A stretch of DNA of 64,000 nt, from the NCBI GenBank assembly GCA_031629035.1, contig JAVLUG010000017.1, forward strand, positions 59,671-123,670. Reading direction: 5' to 3'. Both the position numbers and the translations under genes were made by a program. Position 1 is the first letter of the stretch; each line of letters starts with the position of its first letter. The notes below the pieces were generated by a model, which saw only the letters and a list, made by a program, of their open reading frames with translations, did not search any database and had not been told where the DNA came from. Below, piece after piece: positions 36,464 to 45,620 of this stretch. This DNA comes from MVYY01 sp012517575. Lineage in GTDB: Bacteria > Bacteroidota > Bacteroidia > Bacteroidales > Paludibacteraceae.

Positions 36464-37732
36464 ATGAAAAAAATGAAAGTTGTCATTGTTGGTGGTGGAT
36501 TTGCCGGTATTCAGTTGATTAGGAAACTGGATGAAAATCTCTTTGATATTTTACTAATTGACAGACTGAATCATCATCAATTTCAGCCTTTGTTTTATCA
36601 GGTGGCTACCTCACAAATTGAACCTTCCAGCATTTCGTTCCCGCTCAGGAATGTTTTTAGCGAAAGAAAAAATGTACAGGTCCGCATGACGGAAGTTACG
36701 GCTGTTTATCCTGATCAAAACAAAATAAAAACCGATATTGGAGAATTCGATTACGATTTTCTGATTTTGGCCATGGGTTGTACAACTAATTTTTATGGAA
36801 ATCAAAATATTTGCAGAAATTCTTTCCCTCTCAAAACCACTTACGATGCCATTACCATCAGAAATCATATTATTACAACTTTTGAAAAAATAGTTTCGGC
36901 TTCCGAAGAGGAGCGTGAAGCATTGAATAATTTGGTTATTGTTGGTGGTGGACCAACAGGCGTTGAACTTGCCGGGGCTTTTGCGGAAATCAAACGCAAT
37001 ATTTTACCGAAGGATTATAAAGGTGTCGATTTTTCAAAGTTTAACGTGATTTTGGTTGAAGGCACCAAAAATACGCTTGGCAATATGACCGATGCGTCCA
37101 AAGTCGAGTCAAAAAATTATCTCGAACGTTTAGGTGTGGATATTCGCACCGAAGTCTTTGTAAAAGATTATGACGGTAATATTCTTCAGTTGAGTAATGG
37201 AGAATTTATCAGAACAAGAACCGTTATTTGGGTGGCCGGTGTTACGGGCAATACCGTTGATGGTTTATCGCAAGAAGTTGTTACCCGGGGAAACAGGATA
37301 AAAGTTGACCGTTACAACAAGGTTCAGGGTTATCAAAATATCTTTGCTATTGGTGATTTAGCTTGCATGTCCACACCAAAATATCCAAATGGACATCCGC
37401 AAGTTGCCAACGTGGCTATTAATCAGGCCAAGTTGCTGGCAAAGAACTTAAAATTACTTATCTCGGGTAAGCTGCCGAAAGAGTATGAATATAAGGATTT
37501 GGGTTCGATGGCTACCATCGGACGAAACAAGGCTGTGGTCGATTTGCCTTTTATTCATTTCAAAGGTTATTTTGCATGGGTCATTTGGATGTTTCTCCAT
37601 TTAATGCTGATTCTGAGTGTAAGAAATAAACTGATTATTTTTATCAATTGGGCTTGGGCTTACGTAAAAAAAGATACTTCACTCCGCCTTATTCTGAAAG
37701 AAGACAAGAAAAAATGCACCCACTTGAAATAA
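36464..37732 (+). CDS. ndh: Type II NADH dehydrogenase (NDH-2)
   Basis: A 422-residue FAD protein that passes electrons from NADH to quinone without pumping protons. The FAD-binding KVVIVGGGFAGIQLIRKL opens the protein, LLIDRLNHHQFQPLFYQVAT is a strong NDH-2 signature, NLVIVGGGPTGVELAGAFAE is the NADH site, and YQNIFAIGDLACM binds FAD again. The hydrophobic C-terminus (FAWVIWMFLHLMLIL, LIIFINWAWAYV) anchors it in the cytoplasmic membrane. The 201 bases upstream show no gene. A terminator follows at 37867. Together with the ETF genes next door this suggests electron entry to quinone from two sides. Confidence 0.93.
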   Translation: MKKMKVVIVGGGFAGIQLIRKLDENLFDILLIDRLNHHQFQPLFYQVATSQIEPSSISFPLRNVFSERKNVQVRMTEVTAVYPDQNKIKTDIGEFDYDFLILAMGCTTNFYGNQNICRNSFPLKTTYDAITIRNHIITTFEKIVSASEEEREALNNLVIVGGGPTGVELAGAFAEIKRNILPKDYKGVDFSKFNVILVEGTKNTLGNMTDASKVESKNYLERLGVDIRTEVFVKDYDGNILQLSNGEFIRTRTVIWVAGVTGNTVDGLSQEVVTRGNRIKVDRYNKVQGYQNIFAIGDLACMSTPKYPNGHPQVANVAINQAKLLAKNLKLLISGKLPKEYEYKDLGSMATIGRNKAVVDLPFIHFKGYFAWVIWMFLHLMLILSVRNKLIIFINWAWAYVKKDTSLRLILKEDKKKCTHLK

Positions 37733-37866
37733 ATGTTTAAAATTTCTAAGAAATTCCTTTAACTTTTTTTACACAAATACTTGGATAAAATATTTTTTCC
37801 AAAATCAAAAAGTTGAGCAAAATTTAATTTTTTTTTGTCGTTCGCAATAAACGATATCTATTTGAT

Positions 37867-37910
37867 TTCTGCACATTTATGATTCAGATGTGCAGAATTT
37901 CTTATTTTTT
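37867..37910 (+). terminator. Intrinsic terminator of ndh
   Basis: Perfect 10-bp stem TTCTGCACAT / ATGTGCAGAA around an 11-base loop, followed by a T-rich tail. Confidence 0.8.
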
Positions 37911-37934
37911 GAGCTTCATTTTTCTTTATATTGT

Positions 37935-37965
37935 TTTGGTCGACCAATTTTAATCTTTACTTTTG
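37935..37965 (+). promoter_or_regulatory. Promoter of the ETF-QO / ETF operon
   Basis: TTTG (37935-37938), 19 bases, TACTTTTG (37958-37965): a close consensus match. A further TATTTTTG at 38012-38019 may be a second start site. Confidence 0.65.
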
Positions 37966-38277
37966 TGTCGAAAAACATAGAAATTGGCAAAAAGTTTTAG
38001 AGAAACCTCTTTATTTTTGCGCCGCAAAACTAATTCAATTTATTTGACCTTGAATTATTCAACATCGCAAAGAAATACTCTTCTTTTTTTCGAGAAAAGC
38101 AACTTACTTGTAAATAAGTTGTTCTTATCTTCTTGATAATTATTATTTTAAATTTGAAATATAAGTAGATCTTGAATTTTTAATTTTTCGAGAAAAGGTT
38201 TTTTATTTTATATTGAATTGGTTCCTTGCTGTTTTTTAAACTGACTAAAAATATCAGAAAATCAAAAATTTCAAACA

Positions 38278-39936
38278 ATGGATAATGTAGATACCGTTTA
38301 TACGGATGTATTAATTGTGGGAGGAGGTCCTTCAGGCTTGGCAGCTTCCATTCATTTAGCCGATATTATCAATAAAAAAGGGCAGAACCATCGTATTTTG
38401 CTCATCGATAAGGGAAATTCCATTGGCAGCCATATTTTGTCGGGTGCTGTGATTCGTCCGGAAGTTTTCAAGCAATTGCTTCCCGACGTCGATTTCAACG
38501 AAATTCCCTTCAATGCTAAAGTTACGAAAGATGCGACCGTCCTATTGAGCGAAAACGGATCTTTTCAGCTGCCTTTCCCCGTGCCTTACATGAGCAATAA
38601 GGGAAATTACATCGCTTCCCTCGGCCAGATTTGTCGCTATTTGGCAAAAAAAGCGGAAGAAAAAGGCGTGGAAATTTATCCCGGCTTTTCGATCAGCGAC
38701 TTGCTTTACAAAGACGGAAAAGTAATCGGAGCAAAAACCATCGATACAGGGGTTGATCATCACGGCAATCCGATGGAAAATTTTCAACCTGGAACGCGAA
38801 TCGAGGCTAAACTCACCATTCTGGCAGAAGGAACACGCGGAAGTTTGACGAAAAAATTAATCAACCAATATAAGTTGGACAAGGGGAAAAATGCTCAGGT
38901 CTATTCGCTTGGCGTCAAGGAATTGTGGAGCGTTCCCGAAGGAAATATCCAACCCGGAGAAATCTATCATACGATGGGTTATCCATTGAATTTGAAAGAA
39001 TTTGGAGGCGGATTTATTTATGGTTTAAACGATAATAAAGTAGCCGTCGGTTTGGTGGTTGGTCTCGATTACGAAGATCCCACCTTTGATACGCATAATG
39101 CTTTCCAGGTTTGGAAAACGACGCCGTTTGTTTCGAAATTTCTGAAAGGCGGCCGATTGGTGGAATATGGAGCTAAAACGCTTCCCGAAGGCGGTTGGTA
39201 TTCGTTGCCAAAACTTTATACGGACAATGTGATGATTGTAGGCGACAGTGCCGGAATGATTGCCATGCCGGCCTTGAAAGGCGTGCATCTGGCCATCACG
39301 TCGGGAATGCTTGCTGCCGAAACGGCTGCTCAGGCGCTGGATAAAAACGATTTTTCTGAAAAGTCGCTTTCCGTTTACGATTCGTTGATCAAAGACAGCC
39401 TCATTTATCGCGATTTATACCCAACGCGCAATTTCCGGCAGGCTTTTGCCAAAGGAATGATTGTCGGGCCGCTGCATTTTGCCACGCAGATGATCACCGG
39501 AGGTGCTGGATTTTTCGGTCGTCTCAAGTCCGTTCCCGATAAGGAAAGAACCAAAACATTGGCCGAATTCAAAGGGAAGCCATTTAAAGAACGATTCAAG
39601 GGGAAATTGGACTTCGACAAAGTCCTCACCTTCGACAAACCAACGGATGTTTATTATTCCGGTACGGCACACGACGAACAACAGGTGCCTCATTTGAAAA
39701 TAAACAATCCCGAAACTTTTCAAAAAATCAATATCGAACAATACGGTGCACCCTGTCAATTTTTCTGTTCATCCGAAGTGTATGAATTGCATACCGACAA
39801 AAACGGTCACAAGGAAATTCGTATTCATGCCGAGAACTGCATGCACTGCAAGACCTGCGATATCAAATCGCCGGCCGACGGCATTACATGGTGTGTCCCC
39901 AACGGCGGCAACGGACCGGATTTTCAGAATATGTAA
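38278..39936 (+). CDS. Electron transfer flavoprotein-quinone oxidoreductase
   Basis: A 552-residue ETF-QO that takes electrons from ETF and reduces membrane quinone. FAD binding is at VLIVGGGPSGLAASIHLA (about 11-28), with GSHILSGAVIRPEVF and VMIVGDSAGMIAMPALKGVH further on. The C-terminal [4Fe-4S] region has PCQFFCSS and then HAENCMHCKTCDIKSPADGI, with the expected Cys spacing of CMHCKTC. The sequence ends in WCVPNGGNGPDFQNM, as in the family. It lies 65 bases ahead of the fused ETF gene, forming a two-gene unit. Both genes are visibly richer in G+C than their neighbours. No acyl-CoA dehydrogenase adjoins, so the electron donor is unknown. Confidence 0.93.
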   Translation: MDNVDTVYTDVLIVGGGPSGLAASIHLADIINKKGQNHRILLIDKGNSIGSHILSGAVIRPEVFKQLLPDVDFNEIPFNAKVTKDATVLLSENGSFQLPFPVPYMSNKGNYIASLGQICRYLAKKAEEKGVEIYPGFSISDLLYKDGKVIGAKTIDTGVDHHGNPMENFQPGTRIEAKLTILAEGTRGSLTKKLINQYKLDKGKNAQVYSLGVKELWSVPEGNIQPGEIYHTMGYPLNLKEFGGGFIYGLNDNKVAVGLVVGLDYEDPTFDTHNAFQVWKTTPFVSKFLKGGRLVEYGAKTLPEGGWYSLPKLYTDNVMIVGDSAGMIAMPALKGVHLAITSGMLAAETAAQALDKNDFSEKSLSVYDSLIKDSLIYRDLYPTRNFRQAFAKGMIVGPLHFATQMITGGAGFFGRLKSVPDKERTKTLAEFKGKPFKERFKGKLDFDKVLTFDKPTDVYYSGTAHDEQQVPHLKINNPETFQKINIEQYGAPCQFFCSSEVYELHTDKNGHKEIRIHAENCMHCKTCDIKSPADGITWCVPNGGNGPDFQNM

Positions 39937-40001
39937 CGTTTTCCCGATTGTGTAAAATTATTAACGAAATCAACTAAACATTTCAACACTCCGAATAAAT
40001 T

Positions 40002-41948
40002 ATGGCTCTTACAATCATAAGTTTAATAAAGCAAGTTCCGCTTCCCTCCGAAATGAGAATGGGCGAAGACGGACTGATGGACAGAACAAAAGCAAAATCG
40101 ATTATCAATATTGACTGCCAGTTTGGTTTGGAAGCCGGGCTGCAACTCAAGAAACAATATCCTGATGCCCGAATGATTGTTTGCTCGATGGGTCCCAATT
40201 CTTTTGAACCGTCGTTGCGAACTGCTATTTCAATGGGTTACGACGAAGCTTATCTGCTTTCCGATCGGAAACTGGGCGGCAGCGATACGTATGCAACCGG
40301 ATTGGCTATTTCGACCATGCTGAAGCATTTGGGATTTAACAAGGACAGCAAAGATCCTTTTATCATTTTCGCCGGACGTCAAACCAGTGATGGCGATACG
40401 GCGCACGTCCCTTCGCAGGTGGCCGAAGCTATGGGAATTCCTCAGGCTACATTCGTGGAAAGCGTGAAAGCCGACGGGAAAGGCAACGTCATTGCTAAAC
40501 GTATCATCGAAGGTGGTTACCAAATGATGCAATTGCCCATGCCGTGTGTTATTTCGATGACGCCCACCGGCATTCCTCCACGCAAGCCATCGTTGAGTGG
40601 TGCTATCAAAGCTCGCCATGCCAAAATCAATGTTTTTGGTGTGGATGATGTTCATGTAAATACCGAAAAAATCGGATTGAGTGGCTCGCCTACCATTGTG
40701 GCCAACGTGGTCAACATTGTCAGCGAAAGGCCGCCCGTTACCTTCTGCGAAGGACATACCGAAACAGAATTGGTGGACAGCCTGATCGAGAACATGAAAA
40801 AGGTGAAAAGTCCCCTGACGAAAGAGAAAACTGAAACTACAGAAAAGAAAACCGCAGAGAAACCCGATTTCCCTTATTATGACGACAGAAACGGAGCACG
40901 AGGAATTTTGACGTGGGCAGAACTTGCGAATGGCAAAGTGGTTCGTCCTTCGCTCGAACTGCTTACGCCGGCACGTCATCTGGCTGATCAACTGGGTGAA
41001 GATACCAAAATCATAACGCTTCTGATCGGGCATCATGTCGACGACCAAATTCCGGTCTTATTCGAACATGGTTCGGATGAAGTCATTCTGGTGGACGACG
41101 AACGATTGGCGGAATATTTGGTTCTTCCTTTTTCATCGATATTCGAACAGGTTATTCGTCAACGCCGACCCGAGATAGCCCTTTTTGCAGCCACGACTTC
41201 CGGACGAGAATTGGCGCCCCGCATCGGGATGAAAACCGGTAGCGGTGTGACGGCCGATTGTACCGGACTTGAGATAGGCGAATACGTGAGCCGAAAGGAG
41301 AAAGTGATTTACAAACCGATTCTTTTCTCGCGGCGTCCTACTTATGGCGAAAGCAAGTTGGCAACCATCTTGGGATTTGTCATGCCTCAAATATCTACTG
41401 CGCGTCCGGGCACATTTGAAGTGCCGCCTCGGATGGAAGGACGAACGGGAACAGTATCGGAATTCAAACCGCAACTGACCGAAGAAGAGTTTAAGGTAAA
41501 AATTCTGGAAACGGTTCGTGGTGAGGGTAATACAGTCAACCTTTTTGATGCGGACGTCATTGTTTCGGGTGGTAGAGGTGCAACCGGCGATAATCTGGCA
41601 TTGGTCAAGAAACTCGCCGAAGCATTGAAATCGCAGGGTGTGAAAGCCGAATGGGCTTGCAGCCGTGTTGTCGTGGACGAAGGTTATGCCGAATATGCAC
41701 GTCAGGTGGGGCAAACCGGAAAAACCGTACGACCGAAACTTTACATAGCCATTGGAATTTCGGGTGCTGTACAACATATTGCAGGAATGAAGGAATCCGA
41801 AAAAATCATTGCGATCGATCACAATCCGAAAGCTTCCATCTTCAATTTTGCGGATTTTGGAATTGTCGGCGAATACGAAGACGTCGTTCCTGAACTGATA
41901 GAACGCGTGAATGCCAGATATACTTTCGGAATTGAAGCCAAGAAATAA
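40002..41948 (+). CDS. Electron transfer flavoprotein, beta and alpha subunits fused
   Basis: A single 648-residue polypeptide. Residues 1 to about 265 are EtfB: ISLIKQVPLPSEMRM at the start, the nucleotide loop FAGRQTSDGDTAHVP (123-137), and GIPPRKPSLSGAIKA (190-204). A Lys/Thr/Glu-rich linker covers about 268-290. Residues from about 300 are EtfA: GILTWAELANGKVVRPSLELL, ATTSGRELAPRI, and the FAD-binding VSGGRGATGDNLALV, GISGAVQHIAGM and IDHNPKASIFNFADFGIVGEY. ETF is normally two proteins; both halves look complete here, so this is a true fusion, not a frameshift. It would carry electrons to the ETF-QO encoded just upstream. Confidence 0.94.
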   Translation: MALTIISLIKQVPLPSEMRMGEDGLMDRTKAKSIINIDCQFGLEAGLQLKKQYPDARMIVCSMGPNSFEPSLRTAISMGYDEAYLLSDRKLGGSDTYATGLAISTMLKHLGFNKDSKDPFIIFAGRQTSDGDTAHVPSQVAEAMGIPQATFVESVKADGKGNVIAKRIIEGGYQMMQLPMPCVISMTPTGIPPRKPSLSGAIKARHAKINVFGVDDVHVNTEKIGLSGSPTIVANVVNIVSERPPVTFCEGHTETELVDSLIENMKKVKSPLTKEKTETTEKKTAEKPDFPYYDDRNGARGILTWAELANGKVVRPSLELLTPARHLADQLGEDTKIITLLIGHHVDDQIPVLFEHGSDEVILVDDERLAEYLVLPFSSIFEQVIRQRRPEIALFAATTSGRELAPRIGMKTGSGVTADCTGLEIGEYVSRKEKVIYKPILFSRRPTYGESKLATILGFVMPQISTARPGTFEVPPRMEGRTGTVSEFKPQLTEEEFKVKILETVRGEGNTVNLFDADVIVSGGRGATGDNLALVKKLAEALKSQGVKAEWACSRVVVDEGYAEYARQVGQTGKTVRPKLYIAIGISGAVQHIAGMKESEKIIAIDHNPKASIFNFADFGIVGEYEDVVPELIERVNARYTFGIEAKK

Positions 41949-41973
41949 CGAAGAATTTATTACGGAAAAAATG

Positions 41974-42006
41974 AAAGGCGGGAATTGAACTTCTCGCCTT
42001 TTTTTC
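41974..42006 (+). terminator. Intrinsic terminator of the ETF operon
   Basis: Stem AAAGGCGGGA (41974-41983) / TCTCGCCTTT (41992-42001), 10 bp with one G-T pair, followed by a T-run. Confidence 0.85.
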
Positions 42007-42168
42007 TATCAGAAAGAATATAGGCCAACACATGACTGATTTTTTTGAGAATGAGGAAAAACTGCCAATTTGGTATTCGAATGTTTAGCCACATGATTAT
42101 ATAAATATTGTTATCCTTTTTTGTTATATAAATAATTTTTAAAATACAATCAAAAATATTTTATTTGT

Positions 42169-42200
42169 TTTGAAAAAATAAAAAACATTTTTTATATTTG
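42169..42200 (+). promoter_or_regulatory. Promoter of the cas operon
   Basis: TTTG (42169-42172), exactly 20 bases, TATATTTG (42193-42200). This is a full consensus match 47 bases before cas6. The surrounding 246-base gap is very A/T-rich and has no gene. Confidence 0.78.
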
Positions 42201-42247
42201 CAAATAGGTAATTTTTAAAAAAAAATTGATATTCATACGGCATTTGT

Positions 42248-43042
42248 ATGCGGTTTAAAATTACTTTAAATATCGATAAACACCCTTTTGGCAATCGATT
42301 ACCCTTCAATTACCAATATGAACTTTCGGCAGTGATTTACAAAATACTTGCCAGCGCTGATCAGGCATTCGCCAAATGGCTGCATGATAATGGTTTTTCG
42401 GCCGATAAAAAGATATTCAAACTGTTTTCCTTTTCCAGGTTGCAAATACCTCAATATCGCACGGAGGGAAATTTTATGAAAATTCTTTCGGACACTGCTG
42501 ACTGGTATCTTTCTTTTTTGCCCGAACGCAGTACGCAGGAATTTATTCAGGGCGTTTTCAGAGAGCAGCAATTTGAGTTGGAAAACCGACAAGCGCGTAT
42601 CCGGTGCAGGGTGCAAAGCATTGAAATGCTGCCGTTGCCGCAGTTCACCGAACAAATGTCGTTCAGGACGCTTTCGCCGATGTGTGTGACGCTGAAGCGC
42701 GAAAACGGAACCGACGAATACGTTGCCCCCGATCACCCAATGGCAAAAGAACTCATCATGCAAAATTTGCTCGATAAATACAAAGCTTTCACCGGCAACG
42801 ATTTTCCTGAAAAGGATTTTGCTTTCGATTTCAAGCTAACCAATCAGCCTCGTTCGTCGTTGATAACCATCAAAGCCGACACGCCGCAGGAAAGTAAAAT
42901 TAGGGCTTTCGGTTGCAATTTTCAGCTGGCTGCACCCATTGAGCTCATGAAAATCTGCTACGATTGCGGCATCGGCAGCAAAAACAGCCTGGGATTCGGG
43001 ATGGTGGGAACAACAAAAGAAAATAATAAACAGGAAAACTAA
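42248..43042 (+). CDS. cas6: CRISPR-associated endoribonuclease Cas6
   Basis: A 264-residue Cas6 of the repeat-processing RAMP family. It cuts the long array transcript within each repeat to leave an 8-base 5' handle, here predicted as AUUGAAAU. Y31 and H46 lie in ELSAVIYKIL and KWLHDNG and occupy the positions of the Tyr and His of Pyrococcus Cas6. The Gly-rich loop GIGSKNSLGFG (241-251) near the C-terminus is diagnostic. It is the first gene of the operon, and cas8b starts 8 bases after it. Its base composition is nearer to cas4 and cas1 than to the A/T-rich cas8b and cas3. Confidence 0.94.
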   Translation: MRFKITLNIDKHPFGNRLPFNYQYELSAVIYKILASADQAFAKWLHDNGFSADKKIFKLFSFSRLQIPQYRTEGNFMKILSDTADWYLSFLPERSTQEFIQGVFREQQFELENRQARIRCRVQSIEMLPLPQFTEQMSFRTLSPMCVTLKRENGTDEYVAPDHPMAKELIMQNLLDKYKAFTGNDFPEKDFAFDFKLTNQPRSSLITIKADTPQESKIRAFGCNFQLAAPIELMKICYDCGIGSKNSLGFGMVGTTKENNKQEN

Positions 43043-43050
43043 AAGGATAT

Positions 43051-44661
43051 ATGTTACAAGAAATAACCATTGAAAAAACAAGTAACTTTTGGATAGATAA
43101 TGGAATTGTAGGCTTGTATAAAGTACTGCGCTTATTACCTGAAGCCGAATACTTCGATATCCGGTTAGAAAGTGATAAACTTGAAATTAAAGCTTTAGAT
43201 GATTCTTTTGATGTTGCTGATTTTTTGAACAAAGCGAAAGATCATGTCGCTCAGCAATATTTGAAAAAAACAGAGAATTACGGTTGGATTTTAAAAAATG
43301 ACGGAGAATTTGAAGTTTATCGTAGAACTGATTTTAAAATGCACTTAAAACCCTTTTTTACGGGAAAAACTCCAAATACAGAAGGAGCAATTTGTACTCC
43401 TGACGCGAACGAGAAAGAGAATGTCAGGCGAATGAATAATGATGAATATTCTCAGTTTTTATCTTTTCAAGAAAATATATTATCAAACATTCCTGAAAAA
43501 ATAAAATTGGGTAAAAAAGGTTTTATTAATTCACCTCCAAAATATGAAATAGGCTCAAATTTTACAGAAGAGTTCCTTAAAAAAGGAGAGAAACTATGTT
43601 CATTTAGCGGAAAGCAATTTAAAAATGCAAATACAATTACAGGGATGAATTACCCGTTTTTGACCGGAAATAGTGGTGAACTAAATTTTGATTCCGCATT
43701 AAAAGTAAAACCTAAAATTTCTGCACTGTATGATTTTGTTTCGCTCTTCTCCTTTTACAATCTGAATTATTTAATGCAAGATGATTTAAAACACTATTTT
43801 ATTTTGTATGATGATAATTTAAAAGAACTTGAAAGCTTTTATGATATTATTCAAGCAAACATAAATAATCTTACAAAACCTGATTTTTGCAGTTTCGAAA
43901 CCCAAATTATAGGAACTCAATATGAATCAGAAAGTTTATTCAATTTCTTACTTTCTGTTTATGCGCAGGTAAATCAGCGTATAAACAGAGATAAAAGAAG
44001 AGGAATTTTGTTGAGCAAAAGCGTATTCACCTTATCGAATGACGGTAATATTTTTCGTGATGTAAAAGAATATACTTCGTTGAACGCATTGTTCGAATTA
44101 TTGGATTGTTTTGAAAACTACAAGGATGATGAACGCAGCTACCGTGAACCATTTTTGAATTTTATTCGCTATTTTACGCAACGATTGGATAGCGGAAAGT
44201 ACAATACAACTTGGCGTAACCGCTTATGCTCGGATATACTTTCATTTCGTAGCATTCTTAAAACGGTTGAATGGTTTTTAGGTGAAGTAAAATTAAAAGA
44301 AGATAAAGGGAATATCTTATTCCTGGATAAAATCATAGAGATATACAATTTTAAAACCCAAAAAAATATGAAAGCAGAAATGGTAGATATTTGTAAAGCG
44401 GTTGGAAACCGTATCGGTGCCTATTGTCGTGAAAATGATGATAAAGGAATTCTTTTTTCAATACGAAATGCCAAAAGTAGGACTGAGTTTCTTAACGTAC
44501 TGGCCGAAACTCAGTTTCGAACCGGAGTATCTTATAGCGAAACTTTTTTCAAGGACCTACCTGACAATTCCCAATGGGAAGAGTATAAAGCATTGGTCAG
44601 CATTTTTGCCATGAACAGTTTCTTATTTAAGGAAAGTAAAATAAAGGAAAATAATAAATAA
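43051..44661 (+). CDS. cas8b: Type I-B Cascade large subunit Cas8b (Cst1-like)
   Basis: A 536-residue protein in the large-subunit position. The start (TSNFWIDNGIVGLYKVL) and the end (ILFSIRNAKSRTEFLNVLAE, YKALVSIFAMNSFL) fit the Cas8b1/Cst1 family, which recognises the PAM and recruits Cas3. Cst1 proteins usually carry a CxxC zinc-finger pair in the middle; here the matching stretch KLCSFSGKQF has one Cys only, so the finger looks lost. The gene is markedly A/T-rich. It is followed after 17 bases by cas7. The assignment rests mainly on position, length and the N-terminal match. Confidence 0.85.
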   Translation: MLQEITIEKTSNFWIDNGIVGLYKVLRLLPEAEYFDIRLESDKLEIKALDDSFDVADFLNKAKDHVAQQYLKKTENYGWILKNDGEFEVYRRTDFKMHLKPFFTGKTPNTEGAICTPDANEKENVRRMNNDEYSQFLSFQENILSNIPEKIKLGKKGFINSPPKYEIGSNFTEEFLKKGEKLCSFSGKQFKNANTITGMNYPFLTGNSGELNFDSALKVKPKISALYDFVSLFSFYNLNYLMQDDLKHYFILYDDNLKELESFYDIIQANINNLTKPDFCSFETQIIGTQYESESLFNFLLSVYAQVNQRINRDKRRGILLSKSVFTLSNDGNIFRDVKEYTSLNALFELLDCFENYKDDERSYREPFLNFIRYFTQRLDSGKYNTTWRNRLCSDILSFRSILKTVEWFLGEVKLKEDKGNILFLDKIIEIYNFKTQKNMKAEMVDICKAVGNRIGAYCRENDDKGILFSIRNAKSRTEFLNVLAETQFRTGVSYSETFFKDLPDNSQWEEYKALVSIFAMNSFLFKESKIKENNK

Positions 44662-44678
44662 TATTAAAAAAATTAATT

Positions 44679-45620
44679 ATGAAAACAAATCAAACCGTTA
44701 ATTGCGTAAATATCGCTTATATTTTTAAAACTTCCTTAGGAAGCATCAATGGCAGTTGGACGGAAGGGAATGTCAGTACCGTAAAGAAAATCACATTACC
44801 AAATGGGACACAACTACCATATGTTTCAGGACAAAGTATTAAATATCAAATTCGTAAGGCATGGAAAGAAATGGGATTGGGAGATTTATTGTCTGAGGTA
44901 AAACAGGCTGAAAAAAAGGCCGGCGTTGACTTCACTTCCGGAGAGCCAAATCTCTATTTAGACGATGATTTATTGGGTTACATGATCGCCTCCACCGGAG
45001 AAAACAGACGCCGCACAGCAGTTGTACGTACTTCAGCAGCAATCGGATTATTCCCATTCAGAAATGATCGTGATTTGGGTACTAAATCAAAAGAACAAAC
45101 AGGAGGTGATGTGTCAGCCGGCGGAAATATTTTTGAAACAGAGATTTATTACAACTATTTCAGGGTAAATATTTTGGTGGAGCTTGATCGATTGGGCGTA
45201 TTTCAGGATTTTGAACTGGCAAAAGCCAATAAAGGCAAAGTTCAATCATTAGCACCTAATGAAAAACGAGAAAGATTGATTTATTTACTGAGTGCACTTT
45301 CTCATATGTGGGGAGGAGGCAAACAGTCACGGTTGCTGACTGATATGTCGCCAAAATTTTTGGCTATTACTTTTCAAAACGTCAAATCACCCATTTTCCT
45401 TGAAACATTAACCGTTTCAGAAAATGAAGAGTTAAACACAAAAACCATAAACGAAGTGCTTAGCGGAAATTCTGGAATTATTGAAAAACAATTGCTAGGT
45501 TTCCAATCCGGAATTTTCAAAAATGATGATGCGATTTCACTCTTACCTGAGATAATGAATATACCAACGGCATTTGAAAATGCGGTAGAATATATAAACA
45601 ATGAATTGTTTCAACAATGA
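44679..45620 (+). CDS. cas7: Type I-B Cascade backbone protein Cas7 (Cst2/DevR family)
   Basis: A 313-residue RAMP protein that would coat the crRNA spacer in several copies. It begins with the Cst2/DevR-like VNIAYIFKTSLGSINGSWTEG and LPYVSGQSIKYQIRKAW. STGENRRRTAVVRTSAAIGLFPF and the FETEIYYNYFRVNILVELDRLG segment follow, also family-typical, as is LSHMWGGGKQSRLLTDMSP. Its stop overlaps the cas5 start by 4 bases (ATGA). Confidence 0.93.
   Translation: MKTNQTVNCVNIAYIFKTSLGSINGSWTEGNVSTVKKITLPNGTQLPYVSGQSIKYQIRKAWKEMGLGDLLSEVKQAEKKAGVDFTSGEPNLYLDDDLLGYMIASTGENRRRTAVVRTSAAIGLFPFRNDRDLGTKSKEQTGGDVSAGGNIFETEIYYNYFRVNILVELDRLGVFQDFELAKANKGKVQSLAPNEKRERLIYLLSALSHMWGGGKQSRLLTDMSPKFLAITFQNVKSPIFLETLTVSENEELNTKTINEVLSGNSGIIEKQLLGFQSGIFKNDDAISLLPEIMNIPTAFENAVEYINNELFQQ

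Larger units (their letters stand above)
37733..38277. other. 545-bp AT-rich intergenic region with a terminator and tandem promoter elements
   Basis: It holds the ndh terminator (37867-37897), a well-formed promoter (37935-37965), and a second -7 match TATTTTTG (38012-38019). If the first promoter is used, the ETF-QO mRNA has a leader of about 300 bases. No small ORF or known riboswitch was recognised in that leader. Confidence 0.5.

Noticed and set aside
40230..41822. Minus-strand ORFs of 272 and 229 codons opposite the fused ETF gene
   Set aside because: Antisense to a clear ETF sequence; residues are rich in His/Arg/Phe/Ser in a way typical of shadow frames.
40002..41948. The fused ETF as an artefact of a lost stop codon
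   Set aside because: A Lys/Thr/Glu-rich linker of about 20 residues joins two full domains without sequence loss, which looks like a settled fusion.
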